Assembly (NCBI GenBank): GCA_002363695.1
Contig: DEWO01000091.1
Coordinates: 734-44,794, forward strand
From: Prevotella sp. UBA3208
GTDB taxonomy: Bacteria > Bacteroidota > Bacteroidia > Bacteroidales > Bacteroidaceae
DNA: 44,061 nt
Direction of reading: 5' to 3'
The notes below the pieces were generated by a model, which saw nothing but the letters and a program-made list of their open reading frames with translations, was not told the DNA's origin and did no database searches. Positions 24,885-33,315 of the stretch are shown piece after piece (the stretch's first letter is position 1; each line of letters opens with the position of its first letter). A program made the position numbers and the translations under genes.

Positions 24885-27101
24885 TTATACTAATCGTAAC
24901 GTACAAACCATTCCTTTCTTCAGAGCCGTGCCTGCGGGCAGGCTCTGTTCCGTCACCTTTCCCCTGCCGTTGAGGATGACCTTGATGCCCACCTTCTCCA
25001 GACGGTAGACAGCATCACGGGCTCCCATGCCCAGCACGTTGGGGACGACGCCCTTCTGGGCGGCAGGACTCTTCATCATGCTCAGCGACTTGGCGCTTTG
25101 CTGAACGCTACCCCACACGGGATTACCGAAAGGATAGGCTCCTCTCCAACCGTTCTGCACGGAGAATCCCAACTTGTTCAGTACATAGTCGGCAGCCAAC
25201 AGGTTGCCCGACTTGACCTGGGGTATGAACACCGACGACGAGTCGCGTGCATCTTCAACGCTCAGGCGAACGTCCTGCGCCATGATACCCTCAGAGATAT
25301 GGTGGAAGACGACACCACTCATACCGCCACCCGACGCAGGGAGTCCCGATTTCTGGATGCAGACGATACAGCTGTAGCGCGGTTGGTCGGCAGGGAAGTA
25401 GCCTGCAAAGCTCAGCAGGTATGACGACGTCTTGCCACCTGCCGTCCATATCTGTGCCGTACCCGTCTTTCCTGCCACCTTGAACGACTTGGAGCCAGCC
25501 TTTCTTCCCAGTCCCTGACTGACGACATGCTCCAGTATGGTCTGTATCGTGGCTATGGTCTTAGGCTTGGCTATCTGCTCATGCCCCTTGACCACCTCTG
25601 GCGGATACTCCCTGAGCACCTCACCATCCTTGACCACCTTCTTGACGAAGCGCGGCTTCATCATCTTTCCGCCGTTGGCAATAGCGTTATAGAACGTCAG
25701 CGTAGAGATGGGAGGCACCTGTGTCTCGTAGCCTATGCTCATCCAGGGCAGGGCTGTATTGCTCCAGTTGACGTATTGCTTTCCTCTCTTGTCCTTCTCA
25801 GGCATACGAATCTTTGCAGGTGTGTAGCCGGGGATGGGCAGGTCGAAGTCAGCATTGAGTCCTAAGTCCCAGATGCCCTGCACAAACTTTTCCGGATTGT
25901 TATGGTAGAAGTTGTCGATGATGCGGCTCACGCCGATGTTCGAGCTGACCTCCAAGCTCCTGGGCAGTCGCATGGTGCCGTAGCCGCCACGCCGCCAGTT
26001 GTGGTCTTTCATGTCGCGACCGTACATATTCCACACACCGCCGCCCGTTTGTACGATATAGTTGGTGTCGCAGACCTCGTCGTCGAGAGCCACCATGATG
26101 CTTGCCGTCTTGAAGACAGAGCCGGGTTCCAACAGGTCGCTGACGGCATGGTTCCTGATTTCGCGATACTGCCCGTCTGCCACCTTCTCCATGTTGACGA
26201 TAGCCTTGATGTCGCCCGTTGCCACCTCCATGACGATGGCGACACCCACGTTGCCGTTGATCTCCTTCAGTTCGTCGATGACGGCACGCTCGGCAAGGTC
26301 CTGCATGCCCACGTCGATGGTGGTGACGATGTCAGCGCCGTCAATGGGAGGCGTATCGGTGATGTTGAGGAACTTGTCACGTATCTTTCGGCGGTGGATG
26401 ATACCGTTCTTTCCGCGCAAGATGGAGTCGTATTCGAGTTCAAGACCGCAACGTGCCGTGTCCTTGGCGCCATACATGTCGCCGACGGTACGCAACGCCA
26501 GCGACCCGTAGGGGCGGCGGCGGGCATTGAACTCCTCTACGTTGAACCCGCTCTTGAACGATGCACGGATGATAAACTCTGGAGTGACCTTCTCATAGGT
26601 AATAGGCATGTTCAGGACAGGCAGCTGGTGGACTTCTGCAAAGATGTTATATCCCACCCTGCTCTTCCATATCGGCCAGTGGCGCGAACCTACCGTCCCG
26701 TTCTTCTGCTGCTGGGTACGTCCCTCTTCCAGGTGTTTCTTGAACTCGGCGGCACTCTGTTCGGGGAAGATGCGGTTCAGTCCCATGCAGATGCTGTCAA
26801 GCTTGACGTCCCAGAGCGAGTCGTTCTTCGCCTCGCGAAGGGCCTGGAAGTCCATATATAGTTTATATTCGGGCAGGCTGCTTGCCATCAGCTGACCGTC
26901 ACAGCTCAGGATATTGCCGCGTACAGGCTTCACCGTCACGCTGTCTTTAGCCTGTCGTGAGGCAACCTGAATCCAGTACTGGCGGTTGGCTGTCATGGTA
27001 TAGAACGCCTTGACCACTACGGCAACGCTCATCAGCGTCATGACAATGGCGATGACGCTGTAGCGAGGCATGATTTTCTTATAGTTGAACTTGCTACTCA
27101 T
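24885..27101 (-). CDS. ftsI: Septal penicillin-binding protein FtsI (PBP with PASTA domain)
   Basis: A 738-residue class B transpeptidase. One N-terminal membrane segment lies at about residues 14-32, the dimerisation domain starts near VRGNILSCDGQLMASS, and the transpeptidase domain has SVFK at 328-331, SSN at 386-388 and KTGT at 545-548, all catalytic motifs intact. Residues ~670-738 form a PASTA-like domain (VPNVLGMGARDAVYRLEK), which E. coli FtsI lacks but Bacteroidetes enzymes often have. It works with FtsW in septal wall synthesis. The start codon is 74 bp after ftsL, a gap holding a REP-like palindrome. Confidence 0.97.
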   Translation of the reverse strand: MSSKFNYKKIMPRYSVIAIVMTLMSVAVVVKAFYTMTANRQYWIQVASRQAKDSVTVKPVRGNILSCDGQLMASSLPEYKLYMDFQALREAKNDSLWDVKLDSICMGLNRIFPEQSAAEFKKHLEEGRTQQQKNGTVGSRHWPIWKSRVGYNIFAEVHQLPVLNMPITYEKVTPEFIIRASFKSGFNVEEFNARRRPYGSLALRTVGDMYGAKDTARCGLELEYDSILRGKNGIIHRRKIRDKFLNITDTPPIDGADIVTTIDVGMQDLAERAVIDELKEINGNVGVAIVMEVATGDIKAIVNMEKVADGQYREIRNHAVSDLLEPGSVFKTASIMVALDDEVCDTNYIVQTGGGVWNMYGRDMKDHNWRRGGYGTMRLPRSLEVSSNIGVSRIIDNFYHNNPEKFVQGIWDLGLNADFDLPIPGYTPAKIRMPEKDKRGKQYVNWSNTALPWMSIGYETQVPPISTLTFYNAIANGGKMMKPRFVKKVVKDGEVLREYPPEVVKGHEQIAKPKTIATIQTILEHVVSQGLGRKAGSKSFKVAGKTGTAQIWTAGGKTSSYLLSFAGYFPADQPRYSCIVCIQKSGLPASGGGMSGVVFHHISEGIMAQDVRLSVEDARDSSSVFIPQVKSGNLLAADYVLNKLGFSVQNGWRGAYPFGNPVWGSVQQSAKSLSMMKSPAAQKGVVPNVLGMGARDAVYRLEKVGIKVILNGRGKVTEQSLPAGTALKKGMVCTLRLV

Positions 27102-27147
27102 AAACCTTCATCTTTAATTTTTCATCTTTCATCACTTTCCCTGTTCC

Positions 27148-27174
27148 CTCCCTTCAGGGAGGGCTGGGGAGGGC
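27148..27174. repeat. REP-like palindrome in the ftsL-ftsI gap
   Basis: CCCTCCC, TTCA, GGGAGGG form a perfect hairpin followed by CTGGGGAGGGC. It is related to the element at 1994-2036, and lies between two genes that must be cotranscribed. Confidence 0.7.
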
Positions 27175-27175
27175 T

Positions 27176-27655
27176 TTACTCCTCCGGCACGGAGATGATA
27201 TACGGCGGCTGGTTGGGCATCTTCAGCGTGCTGTCTTGGTTGTTCTTGAGCATCTCCAGCACGTGGCTCTCCCTGCATTTCTCCGTCAGCTGACTGCTGC
27301 TCGACAGTGCCTTGTGCTTCATGTCCTTCAACTGGATGTTCAGGCGGTCTATCTCCAGCAAGTCTTTCTGCACGCTATACCTATTAGATATATATAGAAT
27401 GACGAAGAAGACGATGAGCACGATGAGCCATATCTGGCTTCTGATGAGCTCGCCGCTGAGGATGTCGCCACCCAGAATCTTGCGTAGCGTGAAGTTGACC
27501 GACGAAGGCTGCTCGTCTTCGCGTGCCTGCTCCTGTATAGCTTCCTTGAAGGTGTCGGCAACGCGCTCCTGTTCCTTCTCTGCCTCAGGTGCTTCCGGCT
27601 GACCGGTGAGGGCAGCCTCTTCTTGTGGGTTGGTGGGTTGTACGTTGTCGTTCAT
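27176..27655 (-). CDS. ftsL: FtsL-like cell division protein
   Basis: A 159-residue single-pass membrane protein. About 70 acidic N-terminal residues precede the membrane segment at ~75-91 (IWLIVLIVFFVILYIS). A periplasmic coiled-coil-like helix follows (VQKDLLEIDRLNIQLKDMKH). Sequence similarity to E. coli FtsL is minimal; the call rests on architecture and on position between rsmH and ftsI. It probably bridges FtsQ and FtsW/FtsI. The start overlaps the rsmH stop by 4 bp. Confidence 0.85.
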   Translation of the reverse strand: MNDNVQPTNPQEEAALTGQPEAPEAEKEQERVADTFKEAIQEQAREDEQPSSVNFTLRKILGGDILSGELIRSQIWLIVLIVFFVILYISNRYSVQKDLLEIDRLNIQLKDMKHKALSSSSQLTEKCRESHVLEMLKNNQDSTLKMPNQPPYIISVPEE

Positions 27656-28602
27656 TGTCTTGTTCCTTCTATTGTCTTCTTTTCTGCTATACGTAGTTTT
27701 GCACTTCTGCTTCTGGGGTTGCGCTGCTGTTCCTCCGGTGTGGGAGTGATGATTTTTCCAAGGATGGTGAAAGGCATCTCTGTACGCCCGAAGAAGTCTT
27801 GCTGCACCTTCCCTTCTGTGTTGCCGCTCTTCATGACGTTCTTCACGATACGGTCTTCCAGGGAGTGGTAGGTGATGACTGCCAGCCTGCCGCCAGGCTT
27901 CAACAGCTGGGTGGCTCCTTCGAGCATCTCTTTCAGCGCCCCCATCTCGTTGTTCACCTCGATGCGTAGTGCCTGGAAGACTTTCGCGGCATCTTTCTTT
28001 TCGCGCTCGTGCTTGAGCAACGGCTCAATGGCTTTCAGCAGGTCGCCGGTGGTCAGCAAGGGCGCGTCGGTGCGTCGGCGGACGATGGCTGAAGCCAGCC
28101 TGCGTGAGTTTTTCAGCTCTCCATAGAGGTAGAGGATGTCTGCCAACTGCTCTTCGGCATATCCGTTGACGATGTCGGCGGCGGTCTTCCCTGCCCGCTT
28201 GTTCATCCGCATGTCGAGCGGGGCATCGAACCGGAAGGAGAAGCCGCGGCTCTCGTCGTCGAAATGATGGCTGGAGACGCCGAGGTCTGCCAGGAGTCCG
28301 TCAATCTGGTCTATGCCGTAGTAGCGCATCCAGTTCTTCAGATAACGGAAGTTGGAACGCACAAAGGTGAACGTCCCTTGATGGCCGGAGAGCAAGTCGC
28401 CTTCCAGCTGCTGCTCGGCATCGGCATCTTGGTCGAAGCTATACAGCCTGCCGCCTTTTCCCAGCCGCGAGAGGATGGCGCTGCTATGGCCGCCTCCGCC
28501 GAAGGTGACATCCACATAGACACCTTCAGGACTGATATTCAGCCCCTCTATACTCTCGTCCAAGAGTACGGGTATGTGGTATGCGCCTGCTGTGGTTGCC
28601 AT
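27652..28602 (-). CDS. rsmH: 16S rRNA (cytosine1402-N4)-methyltransferase RsmH
   Basis: A 316-residue SAM-dependent methyltransferase (MraW) that modifies C1402 in the ribosomal P site. The SAM loop is DVTFGGGGHSSAIL at about residues 31-44, followed by the GLLADLGVSSHHFDD segment and the C-terminal ITYHSLEDRIVKN motif. Normal length. It sits 16 bp after mraZ and overlaps ftsL by 4 bp, the conserved order at the head of dcw clusters. Confidence 0.98.
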   Translation of the reverse strand: MATTAGAYHIPVLLDESIEGLNISPEGVYVDVTFGGGGHSSAILSRLGKGGRLYSFDQDADAEQQLEGDLLSGHQGTFTFVRSNFRYLKNWMRYYGIDQIDGLLADLGVSSHHFDDESRGFSFRFDAPLDMRMNKRAGKTAADIVNGYAEEQLADILYLYGELKNSRRLASAIVRRRTDAPLLTTGDLLKAIEPLLKHEREKKDAAKVFQALRIEVNNEMGALKEMLEGATQLLKPGGRLAVITYHSLEDRIVKNVMKSGNTEGKVQQDFFGRTEMPFTILGKIITPTPEEQQRNPRSRSAKLRIAEKKTIEGTRQ

Positions 28603-28618
28603 GCGGTTGCATTTTTGC

Positions 28619-29095
28619 TTACGCTGTGAGTTCTTTTTCCTGCTCGGTTCCGTTGCCGCCCATCAGTTCTTCCATCTGACGGGAGAACTCCTGAGCGTCC
28701 ATGATGGGCTGCCCGTCGCCGTCGTTGCTCCAGATCTCTATCGTGTCGTCCATGCCGATGAACTTGATGGACTGCTCGATATTCGCTATCTTCAGATAAC
28801 GCTTGGGAATCAGGAAGCGACCGTTGCCGTCAAGGGATATGATTTCCACGTCGGAGACAAACTTGCGGAACACCTGCTTGTGGGCAGCATTCCACAGGTT
28901 GAGCCTCTTCTTGAGCAAATCCAGCTGCTCGTTCCACACCGACTCCGGGTACAACACGAGACAGTCCTGGTGAATGTCCTTGCGCATCACCAGCAACTCC
29001 TCGCCAGATGCACTCAGCACCTTGCGGAAAACAGCCGGCAGGAAAGCCCGTCCCTTGCTGTCTGTCTTGGCTTCTATGCTACCTAAGAATCGCAT
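28619..29095 (-). CDS. mraZ: Transcriptional regulator MraZ
   Basis: A 158-residue protein of two tandem SpoVT/AbrB-like (MraZ) repeats. The first begins FLGSIEAKTDSKGRAFLPA; the second contains VEIISLDGNGRFLIPKRYL. In other bacteria MraZ binds repeats upstream of itself and tunes the dcw operon. It is the first gene of the cluster. The MraZ-box pattern of other phyla (repeated GTGGG-type motifs) is not obvious in the upstream DNA here. Confidence 0.96.
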   Translation of the reverse strand: MRFLGSIEAKTDSKGRAFLPAVFRKVLSASGEELLVMRKDIHQDCLVLYPESVWNEQLDLLKKRLNLWNAAHKQVFRKFVSDVEIISLDGNGRFLIPKRYLKIANIEQSIKFIGMDDTIEIWSNDGDGQPIMDAQEFSRQMEELMGGNGTEQEKELTA

Positions 29096-29125
29096 GTGTA
29101 CTTATTAGATAAGTGAAATCGGGTT

Positions 29126-29133
29126 CAAAGTTA
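29126..29133 (-). promoter_or_regulatory. -7 box of the dcw operon (mraZ)
   Basis: The minus strand reads TAACTTTG, 30 nt before the mraZ ATG. The -33 box is unclear. Confidence 0.65.
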
Positions 29134-29323
29134 CAAAAACTTTCCCCACTTTCCACCACCCTGCCCCACAAAGTTTGCAAAAAGCGCTGAATTTTGTATT
29201 ATTTAACAGTCATATTACTTGCTCAATGCTCCTCATTTACACCACATTTTGCCATTTTTCATCAAGTAAATTTGAACTATCTGAAAGAAAGCAGTCTTAT
29301 AATAGAGAAAAATAAAATCACGC
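29134..29323. other. AT-rich gap, nothing recognised
   Basis: This first part of the 830-bp mraZ-glsA gap shows no ORF of note, promoter, repeat or RNA gene that I can support. Confidence 0.5.
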
Positions 29324-29324
29324 A

Positions 29325-29380
29325 AAACCCTTCACACGCTTGTAAGAACTTATCCTTCAATACTTTACTGTGAAGGGTTT
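29325..29380. repeat. Inverted repeat AAACCCTTCACA / TGTGAAGGGTTT
   Basis: Perfect 12-bp arms at 29325-29336 and 29369-29380 enclose 32 nt. A related ACCCTTCAC...GTGAAGGGG pair recurs at 29671-29723, so this looks like a repeated extragenic element. Confidence 0.7.
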
Positions 29381-29440
29381 ACATATTTACGCTACCGGCA
29401 TTCACGCCAAATCATTTTACAAAACGTCAAACGCAGAACC

Positions 29441-29506
29441 TTTTGACACGTGTCGGAAACATTTTTGACACGTGTCGGAAACGTTTCTGACACGTGTCAA
29501 AAGATA
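29441..29506. repeat. Three 22-bp iteron-like repeats carrying GACACGTGTC
   Basis: The perfect 10-bp palindrome GACACGTGTC occurs at 29445, 29467 and 29489, exactly 22 bp apart. The first two full units agree over TTTTGACACGTGTCGGAAAC. The third ends CAAAAG, making the whole block symmetric (CTTTTGACAC at the left, GTGTCAAAAG at the right). Even two-turn spacing places all sites on nearly the same helix face. Confidence 0.9.
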
Positions 29507-29560
29507 AAAGTAAGGACGAATTGGGACGCTAAAACTACCTTTTCATGAAAACAATCGCAA

Positions 29561-29659
29561 AAGTCCGGGCTGTCAGAATTGTCTGATTTGTCCGACTTGT
29601 CGGATTAATCCGATTAGTCCGATTAATCCGATTAGTCCGACTTGTCCGCCCCGTCCGAC
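29561..29659. repeat. 9-bp minisatellite (TCCGATTAG/TCCGACTTG type)
   Basis: Nine clear 9-bp units run from 29579 to 29659 (TTGTCTGAT, TTGTCCGAC, TTGTCGGAT, TAATCCGAT, TAGTCCGAT and so on), with two looser units before them. TAATCCGAT/TAGTCCGAT is itself duplicated as an 18-bp pair. There is no ORF. Confidence 0.9.
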
Positions 29660-29670
29660 ACCCTTACCCC

Positions 29671-29728
29671 AACCCTTCACAGCACCCCCCTCATTATAAG
29701 CACGTTACAGCCCCGTGAAGGGGTTTTT
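29671..29728 (+). terminator. Inverted repeat with short terminator-like hairpin
   Basis: ACCCTTCAC (29672-29680) pairs at distance with GTGAAGGG (29715-29722). Locally CCCC-GTGAA-GGGG is followed by TTTTT, which could act as a weak terminator on the plus strand. Confidence 0.4.
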
Positions 29729-29851
29729 AAAATCTGAATCCGCACGATAAAGACATGCCAAACCCGTCATTATTGTTACGACGACACCTTATTAAAAATG
29801 TTTTTTAGAAGATTTTTCCACTAAAAAAGGGTGAGATTGAAAAGATTTCGC

Positions 29852-29859
29852 TACTTTTG
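29852..29859 (+). promoter_or_regulatory. -7 box of glsA-glsB
   Basis: TACTTTTG matches TAnnTTTG; the ATG at 29926 is 66 nt downstream. The -33 box is weak. Confidence 0.6.
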
Positions 29860-29925
29860 CACCTTGATAGACAAAAACGACGGTTTCATTGTTGAGAACA
29901 GATTGAAAACGGAGAAAGAGAAAGC

Positions 29926-30771
29926 ATGAGCGAACAAATACAAAAAACTATCGACATTGACGACATCCTCAAAAGCAAGATGGGTGCCAAGGCGCGTTAT
30001 GTGCCACGCTTCTTGGTGAATTGGCTCAAGAAAATCGTACACCAGGACAAGGTGAACGCATTCCTATGGGAGAGCCGACACCTCACGGGAACGGAATGGC
30101 TGGAGGAGTGTGTGCGCTATCTCGACATGACGCTCATCATCGACGGCAAGGAAAACCTGCCTGCCCCCGACGACGGCAAACTGTATACGTTCGTGTCAAA
30201 CCACCCGTTGGGCGGAGCAGACGGTGTGGCACTCGGCTCCATCATAGGCAGACACTACGACTCGAAGTTCCGCTATCTGGTCAACGACCTGCTCATGAAC
30301 CTGCCAGGACTGGCTCCTCTATGCATCGGCATCAACAAGACAGGCAAGCAGGGACGCAACTTCCCGGCTATCGTAGAGGCGGGATTCCAGAGCGACAACC
30401 ACATGCTCATGTTCCCGGCAGGCCTCTGCTCACGCAAGATCAACGGTGAAATCCATGACTTACCGTGGAAGAAGACGTTCATCTCGAAGAGTGTGGAGTA
30501 TCACCGCGACGTGGTGCCCATCCACTTCAGCGGCCGCAACTCTGAATTCTTCTACAACCTGGCGAACATCTGCAAGCGACTGGGTATCAAGTTCAACATC
30601 GCCATGCTGTTCCTCGTAGACGAAATGTACAAGAACGTGCACAAGACGTTCCGCGTCACCATCGGGAAGCCCATTCCCTGGCAGACCTTCGACAAGTCGA
30701 AAACGCCGATGCAATGGGCAAAATTCGTCGAAGACCAGGTCTACGCCATCGGCAACGGAACTCAACAATAG
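29926..30771 (+). CDS. glsA: Glycine-lipid O-acyltransferase (PlsC/OlsA-like)
   Basis: A 281-residue lysophospholipid-acyltransferase-type enzyme. The catalytic His-Asp motif is NHPLGGAD (His93, Asp99), followed by a substrate segment around MFPAGLCSRK (~164-173) and VVPIHFSGRN. In Bacteroides, GlsA adds the second, ester-linked acyl chain to N-acyl glycine, completing glycine lipids of the membrane. Its identity rests on this fold plus the adjacent N-acyltransferase gene, the known glsB-glsA pairing. No signal peptide is present, so the site of action is the cytoplasmic face of the inner membrane. 3' spacing to glsB is 56 bp. Confidence 0.85.
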   Translation: MSEQIQKTIDIDDILKSKMGAKARYVPRFLVNWLKKIVHQDKVNAFLWESRHLTGTEWLEECVRYLDMTLIIDGKENLPAPDDGKLYTFVSNHPLGGADGVALGSIIGRHYDSKFRYLVNDLLMNLPGLAPLCIGINKTGKQGRNFPAIVEAGFQSDNHMLMFPAGLCSRKINGEIHDLPWKKTFISKSVEYHRDVVPIHFSGRNSEFFYNLANICKRLGIKFNIAMLFLVDEMYKNVHKTFRVTIGKPIPWQTFDKSKTPMQWAKFVEDQVYAIGNGTQQ

Positions 30772-30827
30772 CATTCATCAAGACAATAATAGCAATCAAC
30801 CAAGTAGGACTTTCTGAAGAATAAGTA

Positions 30828-31823
30828 ATGGTACAACAAGCTCCCATCATCGAACCCGTTGACAGAGCCTTGCTCACGCGCGAGCTCACGCCCGAAAAGC
30901 AACTACGCTCGACCAACAAGAGCCACAATAAAATCTACATTGTGGACTTCCACAACGCGCCCAATACGCTCAGGGAAATCGGACGACTGCGCGAGATTGC
31001 CTTCCGCGAGGCAGGAGGTGGAACGGGAAAAGCTCTCGACCTTGACGAGTTCGACACCTGCGACAACTGCTACAAGCAGCTCATCGTGTGGAACCCGGAG
31101 GCTCAGGAGATCATCGGAGGCTACCGTTACCTCTACGGAACAGACTGGGAACTCGACGACAACGGGCAACCGAAGCTTGCCACCAGCCACATGTTCCACT
31201 TCTCAGAGAAGTTCCTCAAGGAGTATATGCCCTACACCGTAGAGCTGGGACGCTCGTTCGTGTCGCTCGAATACCAGAATGTCCGCAAGAACACCAAGAG
31301 CATCTTCGCACTCGACAACCTGTGGGATGGACTCGGTGCGCTGACGGTTCTGAAACCCAATGTTCGCTACTTCTTCGGAAAGATGACCATGTACCCGTCG
31401 TATATCCGTCGCGGACGCGACATGATTCTCTACTTCTTAGAGAAGCATTTCAGCGACAAGGAGAACCTCATCACCCCGATGAAACCGCTGAAAATAGAGG
31501 AAGACCCCGCAGAACTGGCTAAACTCTTCTGCGAAGAAGACTTCCGCAAAGACTACCTCATCCTGAACCACGAGATCAGGGCGCTGGGCTACAACATTCC
31601 CCCATTGGTGAATGCCTACATGAACCTCTCGCCGACCATGAAACTCTTCGGTACAGCCATCAACGACGGCTTCGGCGAGGTGGAAGAAACCGGCATCCTG
31701 ATTGCCATTGACGAGATCCTGGAGGAGAAGCGCGTGCGACATATCGACTCGTTCATCGCCGAACACCCCGAAGCCTTCAAGATTACCAGCGGTGCCAACA
31801 AGGTGATATACAAGGAGAAATAA
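30828..31823 (+). CDS. glsB: Glycine N-acyltransferase (GNAT, OlsB-like)
   Basis: A 331-residue protein with an acetyltransferase-5-type GNAT domain in its first half: LREIAFREAGGGTGKALDLD, DNCYKQLIVWNPEAQEIIGG, and ELGRSFVSLEYQ. The second half (FFGKMTMYPSYIRRGRDMIL to PTMKLFGTAINDGFG) matches the long Bacteroidetes version. The known reaction for this family is transfer of a 3-hydroxyacyl chain from acyl-ACP to the amino group of glycine, the committed step of glycine-lipid synthesis. It is cotranscribed with glsA. An ornithine-lipid role cannot be excluded from sequence alone. Confidence 0.85.
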   Translation: MVQQAPIIEPVDRALLTRELTPEKQLRSTNKSHNKIYIVDFHNAPNTLREIGRLREIAFREAGGGTGKALDLDEFDTCDNCYKQLIVWNPEAQEIIGGYRYLYGTDWELDDNGQPKLATSHMFHFSEKFLKEYMPYTVELGRSFVSLEYQNVRKNTKSIFALDNLWDGLGALTVLKPNVRYFFGKMTMYPSYIRRGRDMILYFLEKHFSDKENLITPMKPLKIEEDPAELAKLFCEEDFRKDYLILNHEIRALGYNIPPLVNAYMNLSPTMKLFGTAINDGFGEVEETGILIAIDEILEEKRVRHIDSFIAEHPEAFKITSGANKVIYKEK

Positions 31824-31882
31824 TACACTTGCCGAGCGTCTGCCGACGGTAACAAGCGTAGAATTCAGAATAAAATACTTAA

Positions 31883-31934
31883 AAGCTCCCCCTTACGTTT
31901 AGTAAGGTACTTTGTAACTCCCCCTTAACGTTTA
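31883..31934. repeat. Direct repeat CTCCCCCTTACGTTTA
   Basis: CTCCCCCTTACGTTTA at ~31889 and CTCCCCCTTAACGTTTA at ~31918 lie in the convergent glsB-dgt gap; the second copy runs into the dgt stop codon. Function unknown. Confidence 0.5.
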
Positions 31935-33257
31935 AAGTACGGGCAGGGAGATACCATTGATTTTCTGGTAGATGTCGAGGGCATAGACGTCGGTCATGCC
32001 GCTGATGTAGTCGATGACAGCCATGATGCGCGTCTCCAGGTTGTCGCTCTGGATGTCATACTGTGACGAGAAACGGCGGATGAGCTGCTGGGAATGGAAC
32101 TTAGTGGGGTGGACGGCAGCCTCCACGAGGTCTTGCATCAGCGTCTCCATAATCTTGTAACCGCTGAGTTCCACGTCAAGTACAATCTTGCTGTTGTAGA
32201 TTTTCTGCTTCGAAACCTTCGTACAACGCAAGTAAGCCTCACGCTGCAACGGTGCTATATGGTCTATGAGCGACCCTTGGAAGGTGCCGTTGAGAATCTC
32301 TTCCTCGCATTCCACAAACGTCTTCACACACTCGTTCTCCAGTTTTCCGATGGCACAGGCTCGCATGTAGACCACCTTTTCGTTCTCGTCGGTAACCCCC
32401 TCGTCGACGACTCGCTGACGAATGTGCTGTCGTGTAGCGTCATCGAAGAAGCCAAGCAGCAAATCCTCGGTTTCATCGAAAGAAATCAGCTTCAGCTTAT
32501 GGGCATCTTCGATGTCCATGATCTCGTAACAGATGTCGTCGGCAGCCTCAACCAAGTAGACCAACGGGTAACGGGCGTAGCCGTCCTCCTGCATGCTGAC
32601 GATACCCAGTTCACCGGCAATCTGGCGATAGATGCCTTCTTCCGAGAGGAAGAACCCAAACTTTCCCTTCGTTCCTGCCTGAGAAGAGATGCGCGGATAC
32701 TTCACGATGCTTGCCAACGTGCTGTAGGTCATGACGAATCCACCGTCGCGACGCCCCTTGAAGCGATGGGTCAGCAGGCGGAAAGCGTTGGCATTGCCTT
32801 CGAAGTGGGTGATGTCATCCCAGAAACGCGGCGACAACTGCTCCTTCAGGTACAGTCCCGGTCCCTCGGTGAAATAGGCTTGTATGGCTTTCTCGCCACT
32901 ATGTCCGAAGGGTGGGTTGCCCATGTCGTGGGCAAGGCAGGCCGCAGAGACGATGGTTCCGATTTCCTCGAAGAGTGTTCCTGCAAGTTCCGGGTGCTTC
33001 TTCATCAGGAGCTGAGCCACATCGTCGCCCAAAGAGCGCCCTACACTCGACACCTCAAGGGAGTGGGTGAGCCTGTTATGGACGAAGATACTACCTGGAA
33101 GGGGGAACACCTGCGTCTTGTTCTGCAGGCGGCGGAACGGTGCCGAAAAAATCAGCCGGTCGTAGTCACGCCGAAACTCCGAACGGTCGTCGTGGCGCTC
33201 GGCATGCTTGATTTCCTGTCCGAGCCGTTTGTTGGAGATAAGTTGTTGCCAGTTCAT
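31932..33257 (-). CDS. dgt: Deoxyguanosinetriphosphate triphosphohydrolase (dGTPase)
   Basis: A 441-residue HD-domain enzyme that hydrolyses dNTPs, classically dGTP, to nucleoside and triphosphate. The metal ligands lie in RLTHSLEVSSV (His65), CLAHDMGNPPFGHSGE (His110, Asp111) and EAADDICYEIMD. The start is set at ATG 33257 (MNWQQLISNKRLG), as homologues begin so. The longer in-frame start at 33290 lies in the loop of the upstream terminator hairpin. It probably depends on readthrough from greA-HIT or on a promoter I cannot see. Confidence 0.93.
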   Translation of the reverse strand: MNWQQLISNKRLGQEIKHAERHDDRSEFRRDYDRLIFSAPFRRLQNKTQVFPLPGSIFVHNRLTHSLEVSSVGRSLGDDVAQLLMKKHPELAGTLFEEIGTIVSAACLAHDMGNPPFGHSGEKAIQAYFTEGPGLYLKEQLSPRFWDDITHFEGNANAFRLLTHRFKGRRDGGFVMTYSTLASIVKYPRISSQAGTKGKFGFFLSEEGIYRQIAGELGIVSMQEDGYARYPLVYLVEAADDICYEIMDIEDAHKLKLISFDETEDLLLGFFDDATRQHIRQRVVDEGVTDENEKVVYMRACAIGKLENECVKTFVECEEEILNGTFQGSLIDHIAPLQREAYLRCTKVSKQKIYNSKIVLDVELSGYKIMETLMQDLVEAAVHPTKFHSQQLIRRFSSQYDIQSDNLETRIMAVIDYISGMTDVYALDIYQKINGISLPVL

Positions 33258-33272
33258 GCCGGAATGATGCGT

Positions 33273-33303
33273 AAAAAGGGGCTCAGACATGCCAAGCCCC
33301 TCA
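33273..33303 (-). terminator. Intrinsic terminator after the HIT gene
   Basis: On the minus strand AGGGGCT, an 11-nt loop and AGCCCCT are followed by TTTT, 15 nt after the HIT stop and just before the dgt ATG. Confidence 0.85.
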
Positions 33304-33315
33304 TGATGAAAGTCC

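Noticed and set aside
29441..29506. CRISPR array
   Set aside because: Only three units, adjoining with no variable spacers, and no cas genes; the period equals the repeat itself.
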